Shown piece by piece: positions 51,024-60,314 of a stretch of 64,000 bases of DNA. Below the pieces are notes generated by a model. That model searched no databases. It saw only the letters and a list, made by a program, of their open reading frames with translations, and was not told the origin of the DNA. The number at the start of each line of letters is the position of its first letter. The stretch's first letter is position 1. A program made the position numbers and the translations under genes. The DNA is from an uncultured Succinivibrio sp. (lineage in GTDB: Bacteria > Pseudomonadota > Gammaproteobacteria > Enterobacterales > Succinivibrionaceae), in contig CAKQDA010000012.1 of NCBI GenBank assembly GCA_934218695.1, positions 6,752 to 70,751 of the forward strand, given 5' to 3'.

Positions 51024-51830
51024 ATGTCTTTTGTATCAGATTTTAAGAGAGTATCTCTGGTTTTAGTTTTTTCAGTTTCTTCAATGTTCATCTGCAACGG
51101 TTGTGTAACTGCTATGGTTGGAGCCACTGCCGCTGGCGCTGGTGCCATCATCGGTTCAGACAGCCGTACTGTTGATGTTCAGGTTGATGATCAGAAGATC
51201 GAAAACCAGGTCGCCAGAATTTTAAAGAATGACAGAATGAGATCAGATTCAAAAGTATTCAGAGTCGACTGCATATCTGTAAATGGTAATGTGCTTCTGG
51301 TAGGGCAGACTCGTGATAGAGAGTATATGAACTGGGCCTTAGGCTACATCAAGAAAGTTCCAAATGTAAAGAGGATCTTCAACTGTGTGGCTAACAAAGA
51401 TCCAATAAAGTCAAAGGTTATTGCCCATGACGCCTATATAACAGCAAAGGTTAAGAGTGCACTTTTATTCGGTTCAAAGATAAGCTCAGGCAGATTTAAG
51501 GTTTACACCGAGGACAGCGTAGTTTATCTGTTAGGCTACATTACCAGAGATGAGGGTCAGAGAGCAATCAATCAGACCAGAAAGGTTGATGGCATCAGAA
51601 AGATCCACCCAATTTTTGACTATATGGATGTCTCCGGCACCCCAAATTCTTCAGATGGAGCTTCTGTTGAGTCAGGGGATTCTCAATCAGTAACCGTAAC
51701 ACCTGCAACTGCTGCACGAAGCTCTTCATCAATGGCAAGTGAAGTTCAGTCTGATGTAGACAATGGTGGTGCTGTGCTTGAAGATGACACCGATCTGTTA
51801 GCTCCAAGTGCACCTGCTCAAAGTTTCTAA
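51024..51830 (+). CDS. dolP: DolP-like dual-BON outer-membrane lipoprotein
   Basis: This 268-residue protein has a signal peptide with a lipobox-like VSSMFICNGC (lipidated Cys near 26) and two BON domains (about 60-125 and 130-195), the second with VKSALLFGSKISSGRFKVYTEDSVVYLLGYI. A Ser/Ala/Asp-rich tail of some 65 residues, absent from E. coli DolP (191 aa), follows. DolP binds anionic lipids and supports outer-membrane integrity at division sites. I start at the ATG at 51024 because GGAG lies 8 bases upstream and the signal peptide begins there; the frame stays open upstream. Confidence 0.8.
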   Translation: MSFVSDFKRVSLVLVFSVSSMFICNGCVTAMVGATAAGAGAIIGSDSRTVDVQVDDQKIENQVARILKNDRMRSDSKVFRVDCISVNGNVLLVGQTRDREYMNWALGYIKKVPNVKRIFNCVANKDPIKSKVIAHDAYITAKVKSALLFGSKISSGRFKVYTEDSVVYLLGYITRDEGQRAINQTRKVDGIRKIHPIFDYMDVSGTPNSSDGASVESGDSQSVTVTPATAARSSSSMASEVQSDVDNGGAVLEDDTDLLAPSAPAQSF

Positions 51831-51844
51831 TTAAAAAAAGTAAT

Positions 51845-53494
51845 ATGGCTCAAAGATCTAAAAGTCCAGCAATCTTCTTTGTTGATGCATATACTCCTAA
51901 TGAAGGAGAGATGGGACTGTGTCTTGAATATGGTATTCTGCGCTGGTCTAGCAACAAGAATGACAGACCGGAAGTATATGTTCATTCATTTTTAAAACCG
52001 GCAACAACCCCTAACAGGGTTCGCTGGTCAAATGCATCTGTTGAGATGAAGATCTCAAAAGAGTTTATTGAGGAAAATCGCGATCTTCCAACAATTGAGG
52101 ATATGATTGATGCAGATTACCTCAAGGGGCGTTCCGTTGTCTGCTTTGACAGTGCGGTAGAGCCCTACTATTCTCTTTTATCCAACAGTTCTGCTGTCGT
52201 TTCAATTGTTAAACTGTGGCAGGATCTGTTTGCCGATAATGATAAGGCTCTTTTATGTACGTCTCTTTCCAAGATGTGTGATTTTATTGGAATGGTTCCA
52301 GACGACAAGGAGAATACCAACTACACACCTCTTTTAAAGCGTCTGCATCAGATGGCAGCCTTATGGTTCCTGCTCGAGGAAATGGCAAAGCACCCTAAGT
52401 CAAAGCGGAGTATTGGCTCTGGCGGTATGCAGTTTAATTTTATCTGGCCACTGCCAAAAACTCAGGAAAAGTGGTTTGAGCGCGATGTAAATTCTTTTAA
52501 TGATCTTACAGATGATGAGATCAAAGAGTTTTTCAGTGGCACTCTTGCAGACAGAATCGACTGGTTTGAGATGAGCATGTATGCCTGTGACTGGATGTTC
52601 CATCGTCAGAAAAACCGTGGAACAGAAGATCTTGAAGGGCGTATCGAGATGGCAGAGTTCATCTTCAGGAACGTTTTAAACTTCAAAATGCAGGTCTGGG
52701 TGCTGATTTATTACTCAATTTACAACCACAGACTTGAAATTGCCAGACAGATTGCTCTTGACCGGGGCGATCTGCGCCGATTAAAGAGTGCTCAGTTAGA
52801 GAACTTTTCAAACTTCATTATTGAAAATCTTGATGTATTTCTGTCAGGTGAACAGAAACAAAAACTTCTGGCATCTCTTGTAAAACAGTCTTTTGATTCT
52901 AACGGTGCTGTTCGTTTTGAGCATTTCGATTTTGAAGCTTTACAAAAGCAGTATGCAAATCGTCGCAGTGATGTGCAGAAACTTTATTTTACTGACAATG
53001 CACCAGGAACAAATCTTAAGAACTGCTATAAGGAAATTCGTGATGCCTCTGGACGCACTATTTACAGACGCTATGAGGTAAAAGGCAGAGGTAAGGAGAG
53101 AGCTGCAGCCAAAGAGCTGGTTTTAAGAAATTTAAACCGACTGTACGATGATGCCCGTAATGTGTTCTCTGATATCTGGCTTACACCTTCTTTAAAACTG
53201 TGGATACAGTTTATCACGGGCTGCAATATAGCCGAAATTGTAAGGACAGTAAGATCAAATGATGCAACAGAACTTGTTGATGTCAGAAACTCTCTCCACT
53301 ACATCCTTGAAAGATGTGCCTATGAGTATCTTGTAAAACTGTATAATGAGCTCAAAAATATTTTTGCTGCAATGCAGGATGACAATATTGAAATTCCTCC
53401 TTTTCAGTTCAGCTTCCAGGGTATTTCCATAGAAGTTGAAATTATCTCTGCAGCCAAGGTTGGGTTCTTTAGACGACTTTTCAGTTTTGAATAA
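51845..53494 (+). CDS. 549-residue protein with possible degenerate DEDD-exonuclease N-terminus
   Basis: I do not recognise this protein for certain. Residues 1-115 (AIFFVDAYTPNEGE...YVHSFLKP...VVCFDSAVEPYYSLL) recall an RNase T/DnaQ-like fold, with the order of FxDxxTxxE and a later (V)CFDSAxE, but the acidic set is incomplete. The remaining ~430 residues are helical with aromatic- and Arg/Lys-rich segments and no motif I know. No signal peptide or membrane helix is present. It lies 15 bases after the BON lipoprotein gene, so they may be cotranscribed. Confidence 0.7.
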   Translation: MAQRSKSPAIFFVDAYTPNEGEMGLCLEYGILRWSSNKNDRPEVYVHSFLKPATTPNRVRWSNASVEMKISKEFIEENRDLPTIEDMIDADYLKGRSVVCFDSAVEPYYSLLSNSSAVVSIVKLWQDLFADNDKALLCTSLSKMCDFIGMVPDDKENTNYTPLLKRLHQMAALWFLLEEMAKHPKSKRSIGSGGMQFNFIWPLPKTQEKWFERDVNSFNDLTDDEIKEFFSGTLADRIDWFEMSMYACDWMFHRQKNRGTEDLEGRIEMAEFIFRNVLNFKMQVWVLIYYSIYNHRLEIARQIALDRGDLRRLKSAQLENFSNFIIENLDVFLSGEQKQKLLASLVKQSFDSNGAVRFEHFDFEALQKQYANRRSDVQKLYFTDNAPGTNLKNCYKEIRDASGRTIYRRYEVKGRGKERAAAKELVLRNLNRLYDDARNVFSDIWLTPSLKLWIQFITGCNIAEIVRTVRSNDATELVDVRNSLHYILERCAYEYLVKLYNELKNIFAAMQDDNIEIPPFQFSFQGISIEVEIISAAKVGFFRRLFSFE

Positions 53495-53554
53495 AAATCG
53501 TATGCAGGTGATACTGCATAGCGTGTTTGTTCTTATAAAGAAGAAAGTTTAGCA

Positions 53555-54376
53555 ATGATTTTTAATTCTGTAAGAGCTGCTGTATTTACGGCAGCTTTAT
53601 TATTTTGTACAAATCTTCAGGTAAATACAGCATCTGCAGCTCAGGTTATAGGAGAATACGCTAATGGCTGCATTAAAGGTGCTGTGCCCTTAAAAAACGG
53701 TACCAATTACCAGGTGCAGATTTGGGGACAGGGCAGAAATTACGGACACCCTGAGCTTATTGATTACATTCAGAAACTGGTATTAAAAGCCAAACACTAC
53801 AACTTACCAGATCTTCTGATAGGTGATCTGTCAAAACGACAGGGAGGTTCTTTTGGCGGTGGTTCAAGTCACGGCTCTCACCAGTCAGGCCTTGATGTGG
53901 ATATTTCCTTTGACTTTTCAACTCCAAAGAAATCATTCTATGAACTCTCTCATCCTGTTGATGTATATCTTGTGGATACACATAACAGAGTGACGAAAAA
54001 CTTTGATAAAAGACGTGTGGCACTGATTTATCTTGCAGCCTCGGACAGTCGTGTAGAAAGAATTTTTGTGGCACCGGGGATTAAAAAGATACTGTGTCAG
54101 GTTTATGAGGGACATGACAGGAGCTGGCTTCAAAAACTGCGCCCATGGTTCGGACACCGCGGTCATATGCACGTAAGACTAGCCTGTCCTTTGGACAGTC
54201 CACTGTGTGTAAATCAGGCAAAGCCACCGAAGGGTGATGGCTGCGGTCAGGAACTTGATTCCTGGCTCTATCCTCACAAATATGCTCAAAAGCCAGCTAA
54301 GAAAGGTAAACCTCAGGTTAAAAAGAAGAGAGTTATGCCGGCTCAGTGCAGAGCATTATTCGCCTCATCTCACTAA
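53555..54376 (+). CDS. mepA: Penicillin-insensitive murein DD-endopeptidase
   Basis: This 273-residue periplasmic peptidase of the M74/LAS type cleaves D-Ala-meso-DAP cross-links in peptidoglycan. It has a signal peptide (about 1-28, ending ASA) and zinc-site motifs HGSHQSGLDVD (H106-D116) and GHMHVRL (H204, H206). The tail is Lys-rich. Length matches E. coli MepA (274). Its stop codon lies two bases before the left inverted repeat of the IS4-type element, so its natural 3' end may have been replaced. Confidence 0.93.
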   Translation: MIFNSVRAAVFTAALLFCTNLQVNTASAAQVIGEYANGCIKGAVPLKNGTNYQVQIWGQGRNYGHPELIDYIQKLVLKAKHYNLPDLLIGDLSKRQGGSFGGGSSHGSHQSGLDVDISFDFSTPKKSFYELSHPVDVYLVDTHNRVTKNFDKRRVALIYLAASDSRVERIFVAPGIKKILCQVYEGHDRSWLQKLRPWFGHRGHMHVRLACPLDSPLCVNQAKPPKGDGCGQELDSWLYPHKYAQKPAKKGKPQVKKKRVMPAQCRALFASSH

Positions 54377-54377
54377 T

Positions 54378-54460
54378 ATCTCTACTTTCCACGACTAAAA
54401 TTTAACTATAAACCGCATTCTACTGCGGTTGTGCTCTTTAACAACCGATTAAATACAATG
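54378..54460. repeat. Left 83-bp inverted repeat of the IS4-type element
   Basis: Matches the reverse complement of 56100-56182 at 76 of 83 positions. It contains an AACCGCA/TGCGGTT hairpin (54411-54430) that can also terminate mepA transcription. Confidence 0.88.
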
Positions 54461-54468
54461 TGATAGGC

Positions 54469-56021
54469 TTAAGTAAGCACTTTCTTCTGTGAACCTGTGC
54501 TCTGTATTTGTTTTGGGCAGAAATCAAATATGGCTTTTACATAGTCAATCATATCGTGATACCTGTTACAGAGAAGCATTTTCAGCATGTGATTTACAGT
54601 TCTCAGTTTTTCTTTAACGATGCATCCTTTTGCATCAAGCTTATCAGGGAATTCCATCAATCTGTCGAACAGTTCTTTTACTGCTTCTGCCAAAGGAATT
54701 AGTCTCATTGTCTCCTGACAGTTGCGGGCTATTTCTCCCATGGTACGAACATCTCGATGCAGGCGTCTGTGAAACTCCAGTATCGTGGCTCTTAAGGCTG
54801 AAAGACACATAAAGGCATTCTGATTGTCAAAATCAACAGAGCGTGTTTCTTTGCCAAGTCCAAAGAACTCCTTCTGATTGAAAAATCCTGTTTCAATCAT
54901 CCAGCGACAGGCATACATCCAGACTATCTTTTCAGGGCTGAGGTTTAAATCAGTAGAAGCAAGTACCAGAATTTTATTAGGAACGCTGTAGCTTGGAGAT
55001 AAACGATTTTCAAATCGATACCGTTTTCAAACTTCTCTTTACCTGTACAGGCTCTGACAAGCTCACATCCGGTAATGGAGGAGTTATCTTTGATACGTTT
55101 ATGTTTAAAAGACCTCCATGGCTCATCAAGTGGAGCGCAACAAACTGAACGACCAAGTCTGTCCTTACGGTGATACTTTCTGCGATCCTTCTTTAACATG
55201 CCAATGATGTCGATGCTTCTCTGGTTTTTGAACCACTTTAGAAGTACCTCATAGGTAAACCAGGAGTCCATAAGTACATATGAAAAGTCAAATCCCTGTC
55301 TCTGAGCATTTAAGACCATCTGCTTTAAAAGTTCAGGTTTTGACATGTAAGCATCATTACGTATAACACCACCATGAAGACGATGGTCAAAACACTTGTT
55401 CTTCTGTTTAGGACTGGCTTTAGATTTGGCTTTGCTGTCATCTGAGACTACAAGCTTTGAGTCAATGGTAAAGTAGTTGCGACCATCGGTCCATCCTAAC
55501 TGCAGACATGTAAATACTTTTACTGTAGAGCCGAGGTTATGATCATGTGTTCTTGTTACATTCTCCATCCTTTTAGCTCCAGAATGTTCAAGTACAGAAT
55601 CATCGATGATAAGACAGTGTTCTTTATGATTGGTTAAAGATGCAATTTGCTTATGTGCTTCCCATGCTGTCAACATAGTCATCCTGTTCCAGTTTGCCTT
55701 TGGAGAACTCATAAATTCATACATGGCACTCTTTTTAGCAGGAAGGAGAGAAGAAGCAAAGGATGAACAGGACTGAGAGAAATTATTTCCCAGAAGACAG
55801 GAGTTGATAACTCCAGACAACATCTATCCTACACTAATGGTCTGAGACTTGTATTTAGAAGAAATAGAGCCTGACTTGGGAAGTCTGCATCTGTATGCAT
55901 TCCAGTTAAGGTTTAAAGTCTCCTTAGCAAATTTTCCTGGGTTAAACTGTAGTAATTCACTATCTTTAGCTGATACCATATTCATGGCGTTTTCCTGTTT
56001 ATGATTCGCTTTTGTTAACAC
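54469..56021 (-). pseudogene. IS4-family transposase, broken by a stop and a frameshift
   Basis: The frame starts at the ATG at 56021, meets TAG at 55824-55826, and continues in the same frame through IDDSVLEHSGAKRMENV (first Asp), VLMDSWFTYEVLLKW (second Asp) to about 54990. There a one-base shift moves it to the frame reading KILVLASTD and then WMYACRWMIETGFFNQKEFFGL (the YxxRWxIExxF block with the catalytic Glu). Restored length is about 517 residues. All catalytic residues are visible, so the damage is recent, but the product is not functional as written. Confidence 0.82.
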
Positions 56022-56099
56022 ATTGAATTATAGCAGAAAAATACCATAAAATCAAGCTAATCTATTGATTTTACTACATTTTCTCTCAAATTTATCTCT

Positions 56100-56182
56100 C
56101 ATTGTATCTTATCGTTTGTTAAAGAACACAACCGCAGTAGAATGCGGTCTATAGTTAAATTTTAACCGTGGAAAGTAGAGAT
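56100..56182. repeat. Right 83-bp inverted repeat of the IS4-type element
   Basis: Partner of 54378-54460 in opposite orientation, ending exactly where gmhB coding sequence resumes. Confidence 0.88.
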
Positions 56183-56518
56183 GCTTTATATTATTGTCCG
56201 CATCATCCACACAAAGGATATGAAGGTGAAATACCTGAGCTGAAGATTGAATGCCACAGCAGAAAACCTAAGTCAGGCATGCTGCTACAGGCAGCTGATG
56301 AATATAATATCGATTTGTCACAATCGTGGATGGTTGGTGATGGAGAAAATGATGTGCTTGCAGGAGTTAAAGCGAGATGCAGTACAGTGTTGCTTTCATC
56401 AAATGACGAATATGCAGATTACGGGCAAAAGTTTACATATAGAAGTTTGGGTGAAGCAATTAGTGGAATTATAAGTATGGCGACAATACGATCTAATCTT
56501 AATCACATACGTGTTTAA
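56181..56518 (+). pseudogene. gmhB: gmhB (heptose bisphosphate phosphatase) 3' fragment
   Basis: The frame after the IS end reads DALYYCPHHPHKGYEGE, CHSRKPKSGMLLQAADEY and WMVGDGENDVLAGVKA. These are the zinc-loop (C.H.H...C.R KP) and GDxxxD blocks of HAD-family D-glycero-D-manno-heptose-1,7-bisphosphate 7-phosphatases. The N-terminal half with the nucleophilic DxD is missing and is not on the other side of the IS. An ORF prediction starting at GTG 56168 would begin inside the IS end and is artefactual. A functional copy may exist elsewhere. Confidence 0.75.
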
Positions 56519-56599
56519 GCCAGTTTTAACTGTTTTAAGCAGAGATTTCTGCATGTAAATTTGTGCTGATTTTATACAGCTTTTTATTATGAGGATACT

Positions 56600-56896
56600 A
56601 TGGCTTCTTTTGATAATTTAGTAAATTCCCTTGCCAACAATAGTTCTGCTTCTACTCCTAGTCCTGCTAATACAGGTACTCCTATTCAAGGTCCTTTAAT
56701 TGATGACCTTACTAGAGCACAACTAGCTAATGCTAACATGTCTACTCAACAGGCTATTACTGCTGTACAGCAAGCGCAAGACATGCAACGTCATATAGGC
56801 ATGGATAACCATGTACAAGACTATGCATTTGTTGTTGGTGGTCTATCAATCTTGCTGATTATGATTTTTCTAAAAAAAGTAATTGGTAAGAAATAA
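56600..56896 (+). CDS. Small C-terminally anchored membrane protein
   Basis: This 98-residue protein has a disordered Ser/Thr/Pro/Asn-rich N-terminus (SASTPSPANTGTPIQGP, residues 17-33), a Gln-rich amphipathic stretch (50-65), and one transmembrane helix near the end (about 75-92, FVVGGLSILLIMIFLKKV) followed by GKK. I recognise no family; its shape recalls tail-anchored or filamentous-phage-type proteins. AGGATACT precedes the ATG. Codon choice (many CCT, ACT, GCT) differs from the neighbours. Its last codons overlap the terminator of the adjoining IS66-like fragment. Confidence 0.55.
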   Translation: MASFDNLVNSLANNSSASTPSPANTGTPIQGPLIDDLTRAQLANANMSTQQAITAVQQAQDMQRHIGMDNHVQDYAFVVGGLSILLIMIFLKKVIGKK

Positions 56897-56904
56897 CCAA
56901 TTAC
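56872..56904 (-). terminator. Terminator of the IS66-like transposase fragment
   Basis: GTAATTGGT pairs with ACCAATTAC (8-nt loop), with a run of seven T on the minus strand. A weaker version of the same hairpin is at 49489-49510. Confidence 0.7.
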
Positions 56905-57300
56905 TTTGTTCAAAATTAAGCCATATTCCATGGCATAAGTTTATCTAGGACATCAGAGGAAATATTGTGGCTCTTAAAGTCAGTGATGGTTCCTCTTTTG
57001 TCTTTTTCAAATTCAATCTCATTCATATGAAGTGTCATTGTTTCAATGATTTTCTTCATATAGAATTTAAAATCAGTGCTGTTCACGATACAGGTTTATA
57101 CAGAGAATACAGAACCGTTAGATCCTCAGCTCCTTTACACGTATCACTTGCCATCATGCTGTTACGCAGTATGTCAATCTCACGGAATTTCTCTTCAACA
57201 TTGTTGTTGTGCATAACTCCATAAGGGCTGTCTAAGAATGCTGTTAAACCATCAGGAATAAAACAGTAAGACTGTTGAAAATGGTGCAAAACCAAAGAAT
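56879..57300 (-). mobile_element. IS66-like transposase C-terminal fragment (copy 2)
   Basis: On the minus strand (57295 leftwards) the frame reads FLDSPYGVMHNNNVEEKFRE, then DILRNSMMASDTCKGAEDLTV, LYSLYK, and after a one-base shift TCIVNSTDFKFYMKKIIETMT. This is the C-terminal DDE Glu region of IS66-type transposases (HNNxxExxxR...GAExxxxxYSLxxTCxxNxxD). The rest of the element is missing. It is homologous to 49489-49775. Confidence 0.7.
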
Positions 57301-57394
57301 CAGAGTGAAATATCTACATTTTTGCTACATAAGGTAAACTAGCTGTATTGTAGTTTGAAAATTCAATTTGGCTCTTATAAAAACGGAGAAAAAC

Positions 57395-58396
57395 ATGGTA
57401 AAGGTAGCCGTAGTCGGTGCTAGTGGTTATGCCGGAGCACAGCTGTGCAGAATTATTTCAAGACATGAAAAGTTAGAACTTGCAGCTTTATTTGTATCTG
57501 AGAATTCCCTTGATAAGGGTAAAAGAATATCAGACCTTTACGGTGAGCTTAATGGTATCTGCGACAAGGAATTACAGCCTTTAACAGGTGCAGATGATAT
57601 TATCGGAAAAGCAGACGCTGTATTTCTGGCAACAGATCATAAGGTAAGTCATGATATTGCACCAGCTCTTGTGGAGGCTGGCATCGCTGTATTTGATTTG
57701 TCAGGTGCTTTTAGAATTTCAGATACTGATGTATTTGAAAAGGCATACGGATTTGCCCATGAGCACAAGGATCTTTTAAAGAAAGCTGTATATGCATTAG
57801 CCGAGTTTGTTGATGTAAAGGCATTGCAGAACACTAAAATGATCTCTCTTCCTGGCTGTTACCCTACAGCTTCACAGCTCGCCTTAAAGCCTTTAATTGA
57901 CAATGGTCTACTTGATTTGAACTACCGACCATCCATCAATGCAGTGTCAGGTGTATCAGGTGCAGGACGAAAGGCTAAGCTTACAAACTCTTTCTGTGAG
58001 GTAAGTTTAAATGCCTATGGTGTATTTACTCACCGTCACCAGCCTGAGATTGCCGAACACCTGGGAACAGAGGTTATCTTTACTCCGCACCTTGGTGATT
58101 TTAAGCGCGGTATTCATGCCACCATTAACGCAAAGTTAAAAGACGGTGTAACTTATGAGCAGGTAGCTAAAGCCTATTCATGCTATGACAGCAAGCCTTT
58201 AGTAAGAGTAAAAGCAGGAATGCCAAAGCTGCAGGATGTTCAGTACCTTCCATTCTGTGATATCGGCTTTGCTATGAAAGACAATTATATTGTGATCTGC
58301 TCTTGTATTGATAACCTACTCAAAGGCGCATCAGCTCAGGCAGTTCAGGTATTAAACCTTTATTATGGTTTTAATGAGACTGAAGGTCTGATCTAA
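57395..58396 (+). CDS. argC: N-acetyl-gamma-glutamyl-phosphate reductase
   Basis: This 333-residue NADPH-dependent enzyme performs the third step of arginine synthesis. It has GASGYAGAQLCRII (nucleotide loop, residues 7-20), catalytic C155 in SLPGCYPTASQLAL, the GVSGAGRKA loop and a THRHQPEIAEHLG segment; the size is that of type 1 ArgC. I choose the ATG at 57395 (MVKVAVVGASG), with GGAG 6 bases upstream, rather than the TTG nine codons earlier. No other arg gene follows. Confidence 0.95.
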   Translation: MVKVAVVGASGYAGAQLCRIISRHEKLELAALFVSENSLDKGKRISDLYGELNGICDKELQPLTGADDIIGKADAVFLATDHKVSHDIAPALVEAGIAVFDLSGAFRISDTDVFEKAYGFAHEHKDLLKKAVYALAEFVDVKALQNTKMISLPGCYPTASQLALKPLIDNGLLDLNYRPSINAVSGVSGAGRKAKLTNSFCEVSLNAYGVFTHRHQPEIAEHLGTEVIFTPHLGDFKRGIHATINAKLKDGVTYEQVAKAYSCYDSKPLVRVKAGMPKLQDVQYLPFCDIGFAMKDNYIVICSCIDNLLKGASAQAVQVLNLYYGFNETEGLI

Positions 58397-58451
58397 AGAC
58401 ATATATAAAACAATACAATTCATTAACTTTATATTCAAAATATTCAGTTCA

Positions 58452-58485
58452 ATCATGCAGTTGATAAGTCTGACTGCATGATTTC
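58452..58485 (+). terminator. Probable argC terminator
   Basis: ATCATGCAGT pairs with ACTGCATGAT around an 11-nt loop, followed by a short T stretch. The bases from here to 58705 are AT-rich with no gene. Confidence 0.6.
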
Positions 58486-58705
58486 ATGAGCCTGACTTAA
58501 AACTACTTTCAGCTTTTTTTATCATCATTACAGTTGGATTTTATATGCAGTACAGCTGATACAAATCAGTCTTAATGAAATTAAAATTATCAGTTTTTAA
58601 GTTTTTCACATTTAATCTTTGATATAGATTTACTAAAATAATTTTATTACAAGGTTGTAAAGTTACCAAAATCACCAAGAACTTAAATTTCGGCATCAAA
58701 CATCA

Positions 58706-60171
58706 ATGAATTTTATTTCTGATTTCTCAAAATACAGTTCTATTCTGGAAATCAATAACACCTGGAAACTTTTAAGAGCTAAAAGTGCACCTTTTGTTAT
58801 ATCTTTTCTTAAAAATATCTTCTCAAAAGATCGTGAAGTTCCCTATGAATACGCAAGAGCCAATTTAAAGGAATTTTTAGATGATCTTGTAAACAAACTG
58901 TCTCCTGAAGACAGAAAACAGTCAGCAAAGGATTACCTGCGTGAATGGATGGACAGAGGCTGGTTAAGAGAGCTTGATAATAAGCTTTTTATGACTGATG
59001 CTGCTCAAAAGGCAATTGACTTTTGTGCCAGATTAGAAAACAAAGTGGTATCAACCTCTGCAACTCATTTGGAAATCCTGCAGCAGGAAGTTCAAAAACT
59101 CTATATTCAGGTAGCCTGAGAATAAGGTGCTAAGTTTTAGAGAATTAAATTCCAAAATTAAAGAACTTCAAGCAGAAAAGCGCCGTATCCGTGAAAATAA
59201 GTTTACATAGCTTAACGAATATCAAAAACAGGAAAAAATCAAAGCTGTTTATGATATGGCAAGCTGGTTGCCTTTTGATTTTAGAAAACTAGAAGAAGAA
59301 ACTGTTGATATTGCAAGAAAGATCAGAGTTCAGATGATTGAGGATTCTCAAACTAAAGGGCAACTCTTATCTGATGTTCTAGAACAGGAGAACATCCAGC
59401 GTAAAACTGAGTATGGAGCTGCTTATGAAGGTTTCTTTGCTCTTATCTGTGAGGATAACATTTATAAGAACTTCAAGAAGCAAATTGACTTTATCCTCTC
59501 AAAACCTATTGCTCAGTATCTTGATAAAAAGCAACAGAACTTTCTGCACTCTTTAACAGAAGTTTTAGTAACCGAGTGCGATAGAGTTCGAAAAATCAGA
59601 AACAGAATTGATGAGAACTTAAGATCTTATCTTGAGAGTGCTGATTATCGAGAAAATCAGATTGTAACTTCTTTAATCTCAAAACTAGAACAAGAGGCTG
59701 TGAAGTTTAAAAATCAGGATTTCAATCTCTATACTAAGGAAATGAATTTAAGCTTAGATAAAGCAGGCGTAAAGGTTTCATCAGTAGAATCCATAGGTCA
59801 GGCTTTAAAGGTACCTGATAAGGAAGTAACACTAGGTTCACTAGAAGAGCATGAGAATTCTAATACTATCAGCTCTGATATCTTAAAACAGTTAGATAAG
59901 ACTGTCTGATGTAAGAGCTACCATTCGCTCTCTAATTGGCAAGACCTCTCAAATGAGCGTTGGTGAGATCATCAAGAAAGTAAATTTACGTTATGGTCTT
60001 GAGGAAATTGTAGCCTTTGTACGAGTAGCAAGGGAAATGAATAAAGCCGAGGTTAATGAATCTGAAGAAATCATTGTAAAAGTTCATGCTCAAAACGGCT
60101 TTAAAGAATTAAAAGTAAAATTACCAAAGATTGTGCTTACAAGTCAGCTTGTAAGAAATAGTGGAGTATAA
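58706..60171 (+). pseudogene. jetA: JetA (DUF3375, Wadjet) with frameshifts and a stop
   Basis: JetA is the MukF/kleisin-like subunit of Wadjet anti-plasmid complexes. The first frame (58706-59119) has WKLLRAKSAPFVISFLKNIF and YLREWMDRGWLREL...LFMTDAAQKAIDF, the DUF3375 winged-helix start. The frame then shifts near 59115, meets TAG at 59208-59210, and continues with WLPFDFRKLEEETVDIARKI and YGAAYEGFFALI. It shifts again near 59908 into VRATIRSLIG...VNLRYGLEEIVAFVRVARE, ending at 60171. All parts of a JetA of about 485 residues are present in order, broken three times. Confidence 0.78.
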
Positions 60172-60173
60172 CC

Positions 60174-60263
60174 ATGTCTGACTTTGTAAATGATAATATC
60201 GATGCGCTAATCAACAGTCTTGAAAAGACAGGTCATAAAATAAGGCAAACTCTGATGCCTTAA
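60174..60263 (+). pseudogene. jetB: Possible 5' stub of jetB
   Basis: An ATG two bases after the jetA stop opens 29 codons (MSDFVNDNIDALINSLEKTG...). Position fits JetB (DUF4194, MukE-like), which follows jetA in Wadjet loci, but the stub is too short for sequence proof. Confidence 0.4.
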
Positions 60264-60314
60264 AGAACAGCTTTAAGCAAGAACAAAAACATCAAAACTC
60301 TGATGAGAAATTAG

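Larger units (their letters stand above)
54378..56182 (-). mobile_element. Decayed IS4-type insertion sequence, 1.8 kb
   Basis: Two 83-bp inverted repeats bracket a leftward IS4-type transposase pseudogene. The left end abuts the mepA stop; the right end abuts the middle of a gmhB gene. The two flanks are therefore not halves of one target, and I see no clear target duplication, which implies a deletion or rearrangement after insertion. Confidence 0.75.

Noticed and set aside
57352..57370. ARG box upstream of argC
   Set aside because: TGAAAATTCA is palindromic but lacks the TGAAT-N4-ATTCA spacing of ArgR sites.
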